Source of the DNA: Anaerolineales bacterium
GTDB taxonomy: Bacteria > Chloroflexota > Anaerolineae > Aggregatilineales > J027
DNA length: 64,000 bases
Assembly (NCBI GenBank): GCA_020634155.1
Contig: JACKCI010000001.1
Span: forward strand, 248,001-312,000
Direction of reading: 5' to 3'
Shown here: positions 53,362 through 63,500 of the stretch, in pieces
Layout: each line of letters starts with the position of its first letter
Position numbering within the stretch: the first letter of the stretch is position 1
Notes under the pieces: model-generated
The model's database searches: none
What the model was told of the DNA's origin: nothing
Seen by the model: only the letters and a program-made list of their open reading frames with translations
Program-made: the position numbers and the translations under genes

Positions 53362-54464
53362 GAGCGTCGCTCCCCTTCCCTCATAATTTGTGCCGCAGCC
53401 AGTGGTCCGCGATAAATCAACGCCGACCAATACTGCATCGCGTCCACCCCAAGCTTCCGATAAGCATCATAACTCGTACCATCCAAGACCCCCCCACACC
53501 CAATCACATCCACGAGATAACCATGACTGACTTTCGCCTCCATCAAGTGATGCACTGCGGTCAAGGCTGCCGCATGGAGACGCCCTCCGCCGATACCTGC
53601 CGTCAAACCTTGACTGTCAGGCGTTGGCGCACCCTGTGTATTGGTAGCAATCACAGCTTTAACGTCTACCTCGGCGAAGGCTCGCATTAGACTCTGATAC
53701 TGGGCTGGGCTAAGGTTTGGGCCAACCTTGACCCATAACGGAATCGCGTCAATAGCGGCTACCACCGCCGCGCACAAATCACGGGCCTTATCCTCGGTCT
53801 GATTGCCCTTGGGGTCGTCCTCCGTATTAGGACAACTCAAATTGAGGGTAAACCACGTTGGGCGTACTCCCTTATCCAGAAAGGCTGCCATGCTCGCCAA
53901 TACCTCTTGGCGCTCTATTGACGGGTCTTCAACACCGGGGCTAACCGCTATATTAATACCAAATTGAAAAGGCAATGGTTTACGTGATAGAAACTCTGCC
54001 GCCGCGACTACCCCCGGATTCTTGAGACCAATGCGGTTCTGAGTGGAACGGGTCGGCACATCGCGCCAAATTACTGTTCCACTATTTCCTACACGCGGCC
54101 AGCGCGTAAATGAGCCATACTCAACCAGTCCCACCATCTGTGACATACTCCGCCAACCGGGGACAATGTTCTTTCCTGCTGCCACCGCCGCGAGTGCTGC
54201 CTGTTCGTCAGCAAAGCCGTGTCCCTTAACAAAGCCCGCCGCCAATATTAGGCGCTGCTGCAATTGGACGCCCCCCACCGCGACAGGCGTATTTGGCAAA
54301 GTCCAGTTTGCTATTGGGGGTATCGTCCATCGGTCAAAAAACGCTAACCAGCGCAACGCCACGTCATGCGCTCGTTGCGGATTGCCACGAAACAATAGTG
54401 GACGGATGAGATACTCATAGCCAATCCGATGCAGCACTAACAGAGCATTTGGTCGAGCTTCCAC
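53358..54464 (-). CDS. pyrD: Dihydroorotate dehydrogenase, class 2-like with Cys at the catalytic position
   Basis: 368 residues. The N-terminus YLIRPLLFRGNPQRAHDVALRWL matches the membrane-associating helix motif of quinone-dependent class 2 enzymes. Flavin and substrate residues align with class 2: ILAAGFVKGHG, NRIGLKNPG, GINIAVSP, KVGPNLSPAQ, VIATNTQ. The catalytic loop, however, reads NLSCPNT, with Cys where class 2 enzymes have Ser (NISSPNT in E. coli), the class 1 residue. It lies four bases after the ABC-2 permease gene and overlaps pyrE. Confidence 0.92.
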   Translation of the reverse strand: MEARPNALLVLHRIGYEYLIRPLLFRGNPQRAHDVALRWLAFFDRWTIPPIANWTLPNTPVAVGGVQLQQRLILAAGFVKGHGFADEQAALAAVAAGKNIVPGWRSMSQMVGLVEYGSFTRWPRVGNSGTVIWRDVPTRSTQNRIGLKNPGVVAAAEFLSRKPLPFQFGINIAVSPGVEDPSIERQEVLASMAAFLDKGVRPTWFTLNLSCPNTEDDPKGNQTEDKARDLCAAVVAAIDAIPLWVKVGPNLSPAQYQSLMRAFAEVDVKAVIATNTQGAPTPDSQGLTAGIGGGRLHAAALTAVHHLMEAKVSHGYLVDVIGCGGVLDGTSYDAYRKLGVDAMQYWSALIYRGPLAAAQIMREGERRS

Positions 54465-54468
54465 ACAC

Positions 54469-55212
54469 CTAATCCATTTCTCGTAGCGTCAGCGTCGCCA
54501 ATATCAATACCGCGATACCATAGATAGGCAACACTACAAATCGATCTAGGCTATCTAGCAAGGTCTGATTAGGCAGAATAATCTCTTGGATAACCTCGTT
54601 GGCATAGTACAGAGGCGTGAACCATCCCAAGACCTGCGCCCATTCCGGCATACGGTCAACTGGCACAATGATGCCTGACACGAACACATTTGGCACAATC
54701 ACCATCGGAATAAATGGAAAGACCTGCCCCTCGTTGCGTGCAAAGTTCGAGACTAATATCCCCAGTGCGATGCTAATGATTGCCAGCAGCCAAATCACCA
54801 CATACAACGACAAGAGGGTGCCAAAACTATAGCCAAGGTCAAAAAGCACATTAAGTTCAGAGAGTACAATTAGGCTTTGTACCGTTGCCAAGGTTGTATA
54901 GGCCAGCACATAACCAACAATAATCTCGTGCTGACGATAGCCATTCACAAACATACGTGTCAAGGTATGAGCTGTCCGTTCTCGTACCAGCACAATCGCA
55001 CACAACACATAAGTAATAAAATGCACCAGAAAAGCACCCACTGGAGCAACAAAACTTGTTGGGTCAAAAAAGGGCGTTTCTGCGCTTTCAAAAAATACCT
55101 TCAACAGATAAATTACGGTAAATGGCGCAAGCACCGACAACACCAAAAAACGCCTGTCTCGAATCAGTTGTGCTAATACACGCCGCATGACAGCAAAAGT
55201 GCGCTCAATCAT
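54469..55212 (-). CDS. ABC-2 type transporter permease
   Basis: 247 residues, about six membrane helices. An N-terminal RRVLAQLIRDRRFLVLSVLAP helix precedes an extracellular loop; VPNVFVSGIIVPVDRMPEWAQ and FTPLYYANEVIQE are typical of drug- or lipid-exporting ABC-2 permeases. ATG 55212 overlaps the ATPase stop by eight bases and has GAGGTG upstream. It forms an exporter with the upstream ATPase; substrate unknown. Confidence 0.88.
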   Translation of the reverse strand: MIERTFAVMRRVLAQLIRDRRFLVLSVLAPFTVIYLLKVFFESAETPFFDPTSFVAPVGAFLVHFITYVLCAIVLVRERTAHTLTRMFVNGYRQHEIIVGYVLAYTTLATVQSLIVLSELNVLFDLGYSFGTLLSLYVVIWLLAIISIALGILVSNFARNEGQVFPFIPMVIVPNVFVSGIIVPVDRMPEWAQVLGWFTPLYYANEVIQEIILPNQTLLDSLDRFVVLPIYGIAVLILATLTLREMD

Positions 55213-56041
55213 GGTCAACACCTCGTATCAGACTCAACACCACATCCTCCAAGGTATCTTGCTGGATGTCTATGCGCTCGGCTTGTGGATAATACTGCAT
55301 CAAGGCTGGTAATTCGGTGGGGTAATTTTGCAAGGTTGCCTCATGCGTCGCCCCGCTCTGCTGGATCTTGACCCGTGTTTGGCCGCGTTCCATAACCTTC
55401 TGTGGCGTATCAGAAACCAATACTTGTCCCGCCCGCATAATCGCCAGCCGATTACAATGAAAAGCCTCATCCATCTGGTGGGTACTAACCAAAATCGTCA
55501 CACCCTCAGCCGCTAACTGACGAAAATGCTGCCAAAAGGTCTCGCGCAATTTAGGGTCAACACCAGCAGTTGGCTCATCCAATAGCAATACCTTGGGTCG
55601 GTGTACCAAGGCACAGGCTAACGATACTCGCTGCTTCATCCCGCCTGAAAAGCCATAAACGGCATCATGTTGGCGCTCACGCAGGTCTACAAAATCTAGC
55701 ACCTCATCAACTCGATCCTCCAAATTGTCGAGTTCATGGGCACGGGCAAAAAATCGGATATTGGCACGGGCTGAGAGGTCTTCATAGAGCGCTGGAGCTT
55801 GGGGCATGTAGCCTATCTGCTTCCTGACCTGCCGTGCATGTGTCATCGGATTCAGGCTAAACACAGATACACGGCCTTCAGTGGGTCGGGTAGCGCCTAT
55901 CAAAACGCGAATCATCGTGGTTTTGCCTGCGCCGTTGGCCCCCATTAGGCCGAATATCTCACCAGAATCAACAGTCAAACTGACCCCTTGCAGGGCCACC
56001 ACTTGTCCAAATCGCTTGTGTAAGTTCTCTACTGTTATCAT
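55205..56041 (-). CDS. ABC-2 transporter ATP-binding protein
   Basis: 278 residues. Walker A GANGAGKTT, Q-loop YMPQAPALYEDLSARANI, signature FSGGMKQRVSLACALVH, Walker B VLLLDEPTAGVDP, H-loop STHQMDEA. C-terminal extension of about 60 residues as in DrrA/NodI-type ATPases. Pairs with the following permease. Confidence 0.92.
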   Translation of the reverse strand: MITVENLHKRFGQVVALQGVSLTVDSGEIFGLMGANGAGKTTMIRVLIGATRPTEGRVSVFSLNPMTHARQVRKQIGYMPQAPALYEDLSARANIRFFARAHELDNLEDRVDEVLDFVDLRERQHDAVYGFSGGMKQRVSLACALVHRPKVLLLDEPTAGVDPKLRETFWQHFRQLAAEGVTILVSTHQMDEAFHCNRLAIMRAGQVLVSDTPQKVMERGQTRVKIQQSGATHEATLQNYPTELPALMQYYPQAERIDIQQDTLEDVVLSLIRGVDHD

Positions 56042-56050
56042 GATTACCCA

Positions 56051-56533
56051 TTATACTACGGGCTTATGTCGTTCAAACAATAGACTTGGGGCAGCAATCC
56101 CCACTGCAATCCCCGCCAATATCAGCGCTGTCTGAATCCCATTCACGCTCGCGTCCAAGAGAGCTTGTTGGGCAATAGCGGTATCCGCAGACGTAATGCG
56201 AATGGCATAAATCATAGTTCGATACGCAAAAACTCCCGGCACCATTGGTATCGCGCCGCTAACTGTAAACACTGCCGAGGGAACCTCATAGTAATGTGCG
56301 AAAAAATATCCCATAAAACCCACTGCGGTTGCTCCCGCCAATGTTGCAGGTGCGATGGTCATACCAAAGTATTCCATCATTAAGGTGCGAACTGCATGGC
56401 CCACTGCCCCAGCCGCAACGCATGCAATCAGAACCCGTTGCGGCACATTGAACAGCATCGCAAAGCCCATTGCAGCAATGCCAGACCAAAACGCATCTTC
56501 AACCAATGCCCGCACCAATTCAGTAAAGGTCAT
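56051..56533 (-). CDS. Threonine/serine exporter family, small subunit (YjjB/ThrE_2-like)
   Basis: 160 residues, five hydrophobic helices; GIAAMGFAMLFNVPQRVL, VFTVSGAIPMVPGVFAYRTM and a final helix. This is the C-terminal half of ThrE as a separate polypeptide. ATGA overlap with the large subunit. In E. coli the YjjP/YjjB pair has been linked to succinate export, so the substrate here is open. Confidence 0.88.
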   Translation of the reverse strand: MTFTELVRALVEDAFWSGIAAMGFAMLFNVPQRVLIACVAAGAVGHAVRTLMMEYFGMTIAPATLAGATAVGFMGYFFAHYYEVPSAVFTVSGAIPMVPGVFAYRTMIYAIRITSADTAIAQQALLDASVNGIQTALILAGIAVGIAAPSLLFERHKPVV

Positions 56534-57306
56534 AGCCCACTAACTCCCATTAAGCTCATCGCCAGCAACAGGCCAAGGGCAATACTCAATGAAATCAACC
56601 CACCCACTATTGCCCGCACAATACCCGTAACCATATGCCCCTTGATTAAGTCCTCCATGGCATTAATCAGCGGTACCCCCGGCACCAACAATAGCACCGA
56701 AGCTGCCAGCGCCGTCTGTGGTTGGTCGCTCAGATGCCAAACTGTCGCAAGGCTGGCAATCAACCCCGCCACAAATGCGGTCGCAATGACCAGCAGAAAA
56801 CTGTTGAAATGCCGTCGTCCTAATTCCTGTCGCACAGTCATCGCCAGTGAAGCTGCAACTAATGTCACCCCAAAGACCGCCCAATCTCCATCAAATAATC
56901 GACTAAACGATGCACACGCCAGACCGACCATCCCCACCACCAACCAGCGGTTGTACTGCTGGGGCAGATTATCAATTCGCTCCAATTCAGCCCGCAAAGA
57001 GAAACGGTCAAGCTCACCCGCCTCTAGCCGAAATTTCAAGTCATTAACGGCTGCCACCACCGCCATATCGACCCCCATCTGAACCACGCGCCGCACCTTG
57101 GTTCGGAATTCCTCGCCACTGGTGGTGGTAATAATCAATACATTGGGGGATACCAAAATATCAATCCAATCGCAGCCTAAGCCAGTCCCCAAACGATGTA
57201 CCGTCTCTTCCACTCGTTGGCTTTCGGCACCACAGCGCAATAGCATCTGACCTGCCCACAGCGCCAAATCCACAATATCGCGCAGTTCACTACGGCTCAG
57301 GGTCAT
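56530..57306 (-). CDS. Threonine/serine exporter family, large subunit (YjjP/ThrE-like)
   Basis: About 258 residues. N-terminal cytoplasmic domain with LALWAGQMLLRCGAESQRVEETVHRL, the DUF1212 hallmark, and VSPNVLIITTTSGEEFRTKVRRV; then about five helices. ATG 57306 has GGGGA just upstream; GTG 57339 with AAGGA is an alternative. First gene of the minus-strand run that ends in pyrDEF. Confidence 0.88.
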   Translation of the reverse strand: MTLSRSELRDIVDLALWAGQMLLRCGAESQRVEETVHRLGTGLGCDWIDILVSPNVLIITTTSGEEFRTKVRRVVQMGVDMAVVAAVNDLKFRLEAGELDRFSLRAELERIDNLPQQYNRWLVVGMVGLACASFSRLFDGDWAVFGVTLVAASLAMTVRQELGRRHFNSFLLVIATAFVAGLIASLATVWHLSDQPQTALAASVLLLVPGVPLINAMEDLIKGHMVTGIVRAIVGGLISLSIALGLLLAMSLMGVSGL

Positions 57307-57420
57307 CTTTTCCCCATTGACATATGAAGGCTTATTCACAGACTCATCCTTCTCCAATGTACTTATGGCATGATACTAAACGTGAACAGTCTATGCTTTG
57401 TGCAAAGGGCCAAAAACAAA

Positions 57421-58257
57421 GTGAAATCATCTGTACTAATTACTGGAGCCTCAACAGGAATCGGTGCCGCGTGTACCCACTATCTCGCCCAGCGCGGTTT
57501 CCATGTTATTGCAGGAGTACGTCGCACCGAAGATGGCGAGAGTCTACGCCAAACCTCTGCGGATATTAGCCCTATCATCCTTGATGTAACCCACCCAGAT
57601 CATATCACCGCTGCCGCCCAATCTGTTCAAAACATGGTCAGCGAAAATGGCTTGGCGGGACTTATCAACAACGCAGGCATTGCGACTGCTGGGCCGCTTG
57701 AGTTTCTTCCGATTGATGAGTTACGGTATCAATTAGAGGTCAATACGATTGGTCTCATTGCGCTTACCCAAGCTGTGCTACCCTTTATCCGCCAAGCCAA
57801 AGGCCGCATTATCAACATGAGTTCATTCGGTGGCAGTATCTCTAGCCCATTCCTTGGCCCTTACCATGCCTCAAAGTTTGCGCTCGAAGCCCTCTCCGAT
57901 GCATTGCGGATGGAACTTCGACCTTGGGGTATCCATGTTAGTGTCATCAAGCCCGCCGCGGTCTCCACACCTATCTGGAACAAGGCCATTGACGACAGTA
58001 GTCGTTTTTCTGAAAAAGTGCATGACTATTATGGTTACGCTTTTGACACCCTTACCCGCAATGCACAAGAAGCTAGTCGTGTAGGCGTGGAAGCCAGCGC
58101 CGTTGCTGCTGTGGTTCATCGCGCCTTAACCGCCCCCAAGCCAAAAACGCGCTACCTCATCGGATTTAATCCTTTGGTCTATGCCGTCCTTCAAATGCTA
58201 CCTGACCGATGGCGTGACCGTCTCATCTTAAAGAATTTGGGGCTATCAATTCCTTGA
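57421..58257 (+). CDS. Short-chain dehydrogenase/reductase (SDR)
   Basis: 278 residues from GTG 57421, an SDR start of the form VKSSVLITGASTGIG. Cofactor motif TGASTGIG, NNAG in INNAGIATAGPLE, catalytic Ser in INMSSFGG and Tyr-x3-Lys in PYHASKFALEAL. Lack of an Asp after beta-2 and an Arg pair (VRRTED) suggest NADP(H). Substrate unknown. It ends at the start of the pyrB leader. Confidence 0.88.
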   Translation: MKSSVLITGASTGIGAACTHYLAQRGFHVIAGVRRTEDGESLRQTSADISPIILDVTHPDHITAAAQSVQNMVSENGLAGLINNAGIATAGPLEFLPIDELRYQLEVNTIGLIALTQAVLPFIRQAKGRIINMSSFGGSISSPFLGPYHASKFALEALSDALRMELRPWGIHVSVIKPAAVSTPIWNKAIDDSSRFSEKVHDYYGYAFDTLTRNAQEASRVGVEASAVAAVVHRALTAPKPKTRYLIGFNPLVYAVLQMLPDRWRDRLILKNLGLSIP

Positions 58258-58282
58258 TGTTTCAGTCAATTCATGGTACATT
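58254..58282 (+). promoter_or_regulatory. Candidate pyrBC promoter
   Basis: TTGATG, a 17-base spacer, then TACATT; each hexamer matches consensus at four of six positions. It overlaps the SDR stop codon and would start transcription near 58289, about ten bases before the leader ORF. Confidence 0.5.
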
Positions 58283-58299
58283 TTCACGCTTAGGAAAAG

Positions 58300-58353
58300 A
58301 TGATGAAGCAACTCTATTACACTAACACGCAATCAAAGGCCACCTCATACTAA
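58300..58353 (+). CDS. Candidate pyrBC leader peptide (17 codons)
   Basis: AGGAAAAG stands directly before two consecutive ATGs. The frame encodes MMKQLYYTNTQSKATSY and ends at TAA inside the loop of the downstream terminator. No amino acid is strongly repeated, so UTP-sensed transcription-translation coupling, as in enteric pyrBI leaders, fits better than amino-acid starvation sensing. Too short to test by composition; the support is the geometry. Confidence 0.55.
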   Translation: MMKQLYYTNTQSKATSY

Positions 58354-58368
58354 AAGGGGTGGCTTTTT
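58336..58368 (+). terminator. Intrinsic terminator/attenuator before pyrB
   Basis: AAGGCCACC pairs with GGTGGCTTT (one G-T pair) over a 13-base loop and is followed by a run of five Ts. It stands 18 bases before the pyrB ATG, so it cannot serve only the SDR gene; read-through is needed for pyrBC expression from the leader promoter. Confidence 0.75.
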
Positions 58369-58386
58369 CTTTGACTAGGAGCATCC

Positions 58387-59439
58387 ATGAGCGACCTTCG
58401 ACCAACTGAAGCCTATACTCAAATCTATACCCCACCCACCATCAATGGCGATTTCAAAGGCAAACATATCATCACCGTTGATCAATTCAGTAAACAAGAC
58501 TTACAAACTATCTTTGATGCAACCGTCTCTATCCGCAAGCGGGTTCGCCAAAATGATCGCGGGTTGTCTGAACTCTGCAACGGTAAAGTCATGGCAAGCC
58601 TTTTTTTTGAAGCCAGCACCCGCACCGACCTCTCCTTCCAAGCTGCCATGCGCCGCCTTGGTGGAGATGTCATTAGTGCCAGCAATGGCGTGCAATTCTC
58701 CTCTGTCTACAAAGGCGAAAATCTTGCCGATACCGTGCGAGCAGCAGGTTGCTATGCCGATGTCATTGCCTTGCGCCATCCACAGGTCGGCTCCTCCTAT
58801 CAAGCCGCTTATTATCTTGACTTGCTCAATCAACAAATTCAGAACCCAACCGTAGTTATCAGTGGCGGGGACGGCATCGGTGAACACCCGACTCAAGCCC
58901 TGCTTGACCTCTTTACCATCTATGATTACAAGAAACGCATTGAAAACCTTACCGTGACGATGGTCGGTGATCTGCGGCATGGACGTACCGTACATTCTCT
59001 CGCCAAACTGATAGCCATCTACAAAGCTACTAATACCCGCATCTGTTGGGTAGCGCCCGGCATGCTGCAAATGCCTTCTGAGATTATCGAATTCGTCAAA
59101 CATGAAGGAATTGAGACTTACCAAACCGAAGACTTATTCGAGGTACTGGGCGAAAGTGATGTCATCTATTGGACACGGATACAAGAAGAACGCTTCGGCA
59201 ACATCGACGACTACGACGCCATCAAGGATAGCTTCATCATGCTTCCTAGCGTGCTTGACCAAGCCAAATCAGATGCTATCCTCATGCACCCGCTCCCCCG
59301 CAAGCATGAGATGGGCGGGCCGGATGACCATGACCAACTCGACGCCAATCCGCGTTCAGTCTATTTCCGCCAGATGGAAAATGGCATGTTTGTACGGATG
59401 GCTTTACTCGCCAAAGTTCTAAAGGGTGTTTATGTCTAG
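58387..59439 (+). CDS. pyrB: Aspartate carbamoyltransferase catalytic subunit
   Basis: Carbamoyl phosphate plus aspartate to carbamoylaspartate. Carbamoyl-phosphate loop FFEASTRTDLSFQ, ALRHPQVGSS, DGIGEHPTQALLDL, MVGDLRHGRTVHS, and MHPLPRKHEM. 350 residues, longer than many (about 310) mainly by an N-terminal extension of about 25 residues. AGGAG lies five bases before ATG. No pyrI regulatory subunit is present. Overlaps pyrC by eight bases. Confidence 0.95.
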   Translation: MSDLRPTEAYTQIYTPPTINGDFKGKHIITVDQFSKQDLQTIFDATVSIRKRVRQNDRGLSELCNGKVMASLFFEASTRTDLSFQAAMRRLGGDVISASNGVQFSSVYKGENLADTVRAAGCYADVIALRHPQVGSSYQAAYYLDLLNQQIQNPTVVISGGDGIGEHPTQALLDLFTIYDYKKRIENLTVTMVGDLRHGRTVHSLAKLIAIYKATNTRICWVAPGMLQMPSEIIEFVKHEGIETYQTEDLFEVLGESDVIYWTRIQEERFGNIDDYDAIKDSFIMLPSVLDQAKSDAILMHPLPRKHEMGGPDDHDQLDANPRSVYFRQMENGMFVRMALLAKVLKGVYV

Positions 59440-60517
59440 GCTTGTTAAAATCTCCGGCATGGTCGATCCTCATGTCCATCTGCGCGGACTGGAGTGGTCG
59501 CACAAAGGCACATTTCATAGCGAAACCTCAGCAGCGCTTGCGGGCGGATATTGGGCAGTTCTGGATATGCCCAATACACCCCCTTCAACAGTGAGACAAT
59601 CCGGACTGCAAACTAAGTTGAACGCAATTGATGCAGAGGCCGTCTGTGATTGGGGTCTATATTATGGAGCCACTGCCGATAACAACAGCGCAACCTACCC
59701 TTCCATTATCGATGATGTATGCGGCCTCAAAATCTACAATAATGCCACCACAGGCGATTTACTTATCGATACCCAAACGATCCGAGAACAGCACTTTCGC
59801 TATTGGCCTGCCCACAAACCGATCGCCGTCCACGCTGAGGGTGAAACAGTAGTTGATATACTCCAATTGGTGCGCCAATACCGGAAATTTACCCATTTCT
59901 GCCATATCAGCACTGCCGAAGAAATTGGTTACCTAAGTGCCGCCAAAGCCGAGGGTTTGCCTGTCTCTATCGGTATTTGCCCCCATCATCTCTACTTATC
60001 AGAAAACGACGTGCCACACCTTGGAGCCTTGGGGCGAATGAAGCCCGAACTCAAAACAAAGGCTGATGTTAACGCCTTATGGCAAGCCATTAGCGAAGGC
60101 GTGGTTGATGTCATCGAATCCGACCATGCCCCACATACCCTAGCCGAGAAATTGATGCCAACACCCCCATCAGGAGTCCCCGGCCTCGAAACAACTCTTC
60201 CTTTGCTCGGTCTTGCCTTGCATGAAGGACGCCTAACCCTTGAGCAGATTGTGGCACTTGTCGCAGACAATCCTCGCCATATTTTCCACCTCGCCTGTCC
60301 ACCTGAAACTTACACGCTGATTGATTTCGAGTATACTTACATTATTGATCGTCAAAATCTGCATACACGTTGTGGCTGGTCTCCATTTGAAGGTATGCGC
60401 GTCGTTGGAAAAATCATTGAGGTTTGGATACGCGGTCAAAAAGTCTATAATGGAGAGCAAATCTTGGCACCATCCGGCTTTGGTCGAAACTTATGTCACA
60501 ACTCCTTGATACCTTAG
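59432..60517 (+). CDS. pyrC: Dihydroorotase
   Basis: Amidohydrolase closing carbamoylaspartate to dihydroorotate. Metal-binding HVH in DPHVHLRG near residue 12, likely carbamylated Lys in GLKIYNN, His in HAEGE and FCHIS, and Asp in ESDHAPH. About 361 residues. ATG 59432 lies within the pyrB end with AAGGG upstream. The N-terminus is short for the family, starting close to the metal motif. Confidence 0.92.
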   Translation: MSRLVKISGMVDPHVHLRGLEWSHKGTFHSETSAALAGGYWAVLDMPNTPPSTVRQSGLQTKLNAIDAEAVCDWGLYYGATADNNSATYPSIIDDVCGLKIYNNATTGDLLIDTQTIREQHFRYWPAHKPIAVHAEGETVVDILQLVRQYRKFTHFCHISTAEEIGYLSAAKAEGLPVSIGICPHHLYLSENDVPHLGALGRMKPELKTKADVNALWQAISEGVVDVIESDHAPHTLAEKLMPTPPSGVPGLETTLPLLGLALHEGRLTLEQIVALVADNPRHIFHLACPPETYTLIDFEYTYIIDRQNLHTRCGWSPFEGMRVVGKIIEVWIRGQKVYNGEQILAPSGFGRNLCHNSLIP

Positions 60518-63500
60518 CTAGCTATGTACCTTGGCTAATTGCTCAACGGTTTGTCCATAATCCCACCCCGTTGGTAGAACCCACTGCCGAGCGTTTTCCG
60601 GCAGCGGTTTTCTTTGCTGATATATCGGGATTCACCAAACTCTCCAGCGAGTTCGCCAAGCGTAGCTCCGATGGGGCCGAACTCCTCACCCGCGTGCTTA
60701 ACACCTATTTTGGTGCTCTAATTGATCTCATCCAAGGTCATGGTGGTGATATTGTTAAGTTCGCTGGTGATGGCCTCTATGCAATCTGGCCCACCACCGC
60801 CCACCACGAAGACCTTGGTACCATGATTCACCGCGCCGCCCAATGCAGCCTTCTTATCCAAAAACAACTCGACAATTACCCTGTTACGCCTGATCATGCA
60901 CTCTCAATGCGGATCGGGCTTGGCGCAGGTGAGGTACTGACAGCAGCAGTTGGGGGTGTTCTCAAGCGCTGGGAATTCCTGATTGCGGGTCAGCCCATTG
61001 GACAAATCAACCTTGCTAGCGACATCGCAACAGCAGGCGAGGTTGTTGTATCACCCGAAGCATGGGAGCTTCTCAAAGGCTTCAGTTATGGTGAACCCGT
61101 GCGGAATGACTTTGTAAAACTGCTAGACATCCAGCAATCAATCCGCCCTCGCCTCTTAACACCCGTTGTACTCCCTGCCGCAGCCGAGGAAGCTATTGAA
61201 GGCTTCGTTCCTAAAGCCATTCTCGACAAAGTTGAAGCAGGTATGAGCGCTTGGCTGGCAGAGAACCGACGGGTTACCGTGCTATTTGTGAATATCACTG
61301 GCCTTAACCACAACAGCCCTAATATGCTCGAACGACTCCAAGAAATGATGCAAGCCATGCAGGTTACCCTCTACCACTTTGAGGGAAGTGTCCGCCAATT
61401 CATTGTGGACGACAAAGGCACCGTGTTTATTGCTGCTTTCGGCTTGCCGCCCCGTACCCATGAGGACGACCCTGTACGGGGTGTACAAGCAGCACTGGCT
61501 ATCCACGTTAAACTGCGTGAGCTTGAGTTAGAGAGTTCTATTGGGGTCGCAACAGGCATGACCTTCTGCGGGCCTGTTGGCAACCAACTTCGCCGTGAAT
61601 ATGCAATGGTGGGGGACATTGTGTTTCTCGCCGCTCGTCTGATGGGAGCCGCTAATCATTCCATTTTGTGCGATGAGGCTACTTATCAAGCAGCACGTTT
61701 ACGGCTCAAGTTCACTTCCCTCAACGCCATTCGGGTCAAGAATCGTTCTGCGCCCGTCAGCATCTACTCCCCACGTGGTCGCGCCCAAGCCGAAAATAGC
61801 TTGCGGCCTATCATCGGACGTGAAAACGAGCGAGCTATCCTTAGCCATCAACTCCAAGTTCTACAACATGCCCAAAGCAGCACCGTAATTATCCAAGGCG
61901 AAACGGGTATTGGCAAAACTCGCCTCATAGCTGACTTGATAGAGCAAGCTGAAGCCCAACGAGTTGAAGTTCTCCTCGGTGAAGCTGACTCAGTAGACCG
62001 CACCACCCCTTATCACGGCTGGCGGGGTGTTCTCAGCAAGATGTTCCATATGGATAGCTTCACCCAAACACGCTCCCGCAGCCTTGCCATCATTGCTCGT
62101 CTTGCTGCTGACTCTGAATTATCACGCTTGGCCCCACTATTGAATGCCATCTTACCTCTCGATATTCCCGAAAACGAATTCACATCTCCAATGTCCGGTG
62201 AGGTACGAGCAGAAAATACCCGTCACTTGCTCCTGCGTCTGCTCGAAATTAACAACACCAAATCGCCCAGCGTGATAATCCTAGAGAATGCTCATTGGTT
62301 AGATTCGGCTTCTTGGGCCTTAGCTCTTACCATCAGCCAGTATCTAACCTCCACACTGCTGGTTATTGTGATGCGTCCTCCCCCTGCGCCAATCCTTGAA
62401 GTTGAGCAACTCCGTGAGCAAACAAAAACAGCGTTCATCGAGTTAGGGCCATTGACCTCAAACGAGACCATGAACTTGATATTGCAGCGCCTGAGTGTAG
62501 CCTCTATTCCAAAATCTGTTGCGACACTCATTCAAGAAAAAGCCGAGGGAAATGCCTTTTTCATTGAGCAACTTACCGACGATTTAGCTGACTCCGGTTA
62601 CCTACAAACCACCGACGGTGAATGTCGCATTGCTACGGGTATGGGTGACCTACGCGACATCAATCTACCCGATACTATCCAAGGTATCATCACCAGCCGC
62701 CTTGACCGTCTGTCGGCTCAGGAACTCCTGACACTGAAAGTCGCCAGTGTATTTGGCCCATCGATTCCATTCCGCGCCCTTCAGGATGTGTATCCACTCG
62801 CTTCAGAGAAAGGTCATCTCCGGAAAAATCTTGATTTTCTGATAAAACGCGGACATCTCCAACTTGAAATGCCTGAACCTGACCTTGCCTACCACTTCAA
62901 CCATATCATCACCCAAGATGTTGCCTACAATCTGATGCTTTCCTCCCAGCGCCGCGAACTCCACGAGGCAATCGCCCGCTGGTATGAGCGCAACTTTGTT
63001 TATGACTTATCGCCCTTTTATTCCTTCCTTGCTCACCATTGGAGCAAAGCAGAGAACCCCAACAAAGCCATCGACTACCTCGAAAAAGCCGCCCTCCATG
63101 CTTTCCGCGGGGGTGCTTTTCGTGAAGTTATCAATTTTCTCAATGATGCCACCACCCTTGCACCAGTCAGCACTACCAACTCGCGCATAATTCGTTGGTC
63201 AATCTATGCAGGTGAGGCCCATTGGGGATTAGGGCAATTACAGGCCAGCCGTCTTGAGGCTGAAAAGGTACTCAATCTGCTCAACAGCCCAATGCCAAAC
63301 ACCCCTCAAGCAACACGGGCAGGTATTCTTAGACAAGCCCTTCGCCAGATACGGCACCGTTTACAAATCAAAAAAGATACATCTCAGCCCATCAAGAGCG
63401 CCAGTTCAGAATTACAGGCAGTCCGGGCCTATCGTCGGCTCCAAGAAATATTCTATTTCCTAAATGAACTATCTCCAGCTATTTACGCGGGACTTAAAGG

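Noticed and set aside
56396..57082. Plus-strand frame of 228 codons
   Set aside because: Antisense to both ThrE-like subunits, which carry clear family motifs and ATGA coupling.
58501..59124. Minus-strand frame of 207 codons
   Set aside because: Antisense shadow of pyrB, whose active-site motifs are intact.
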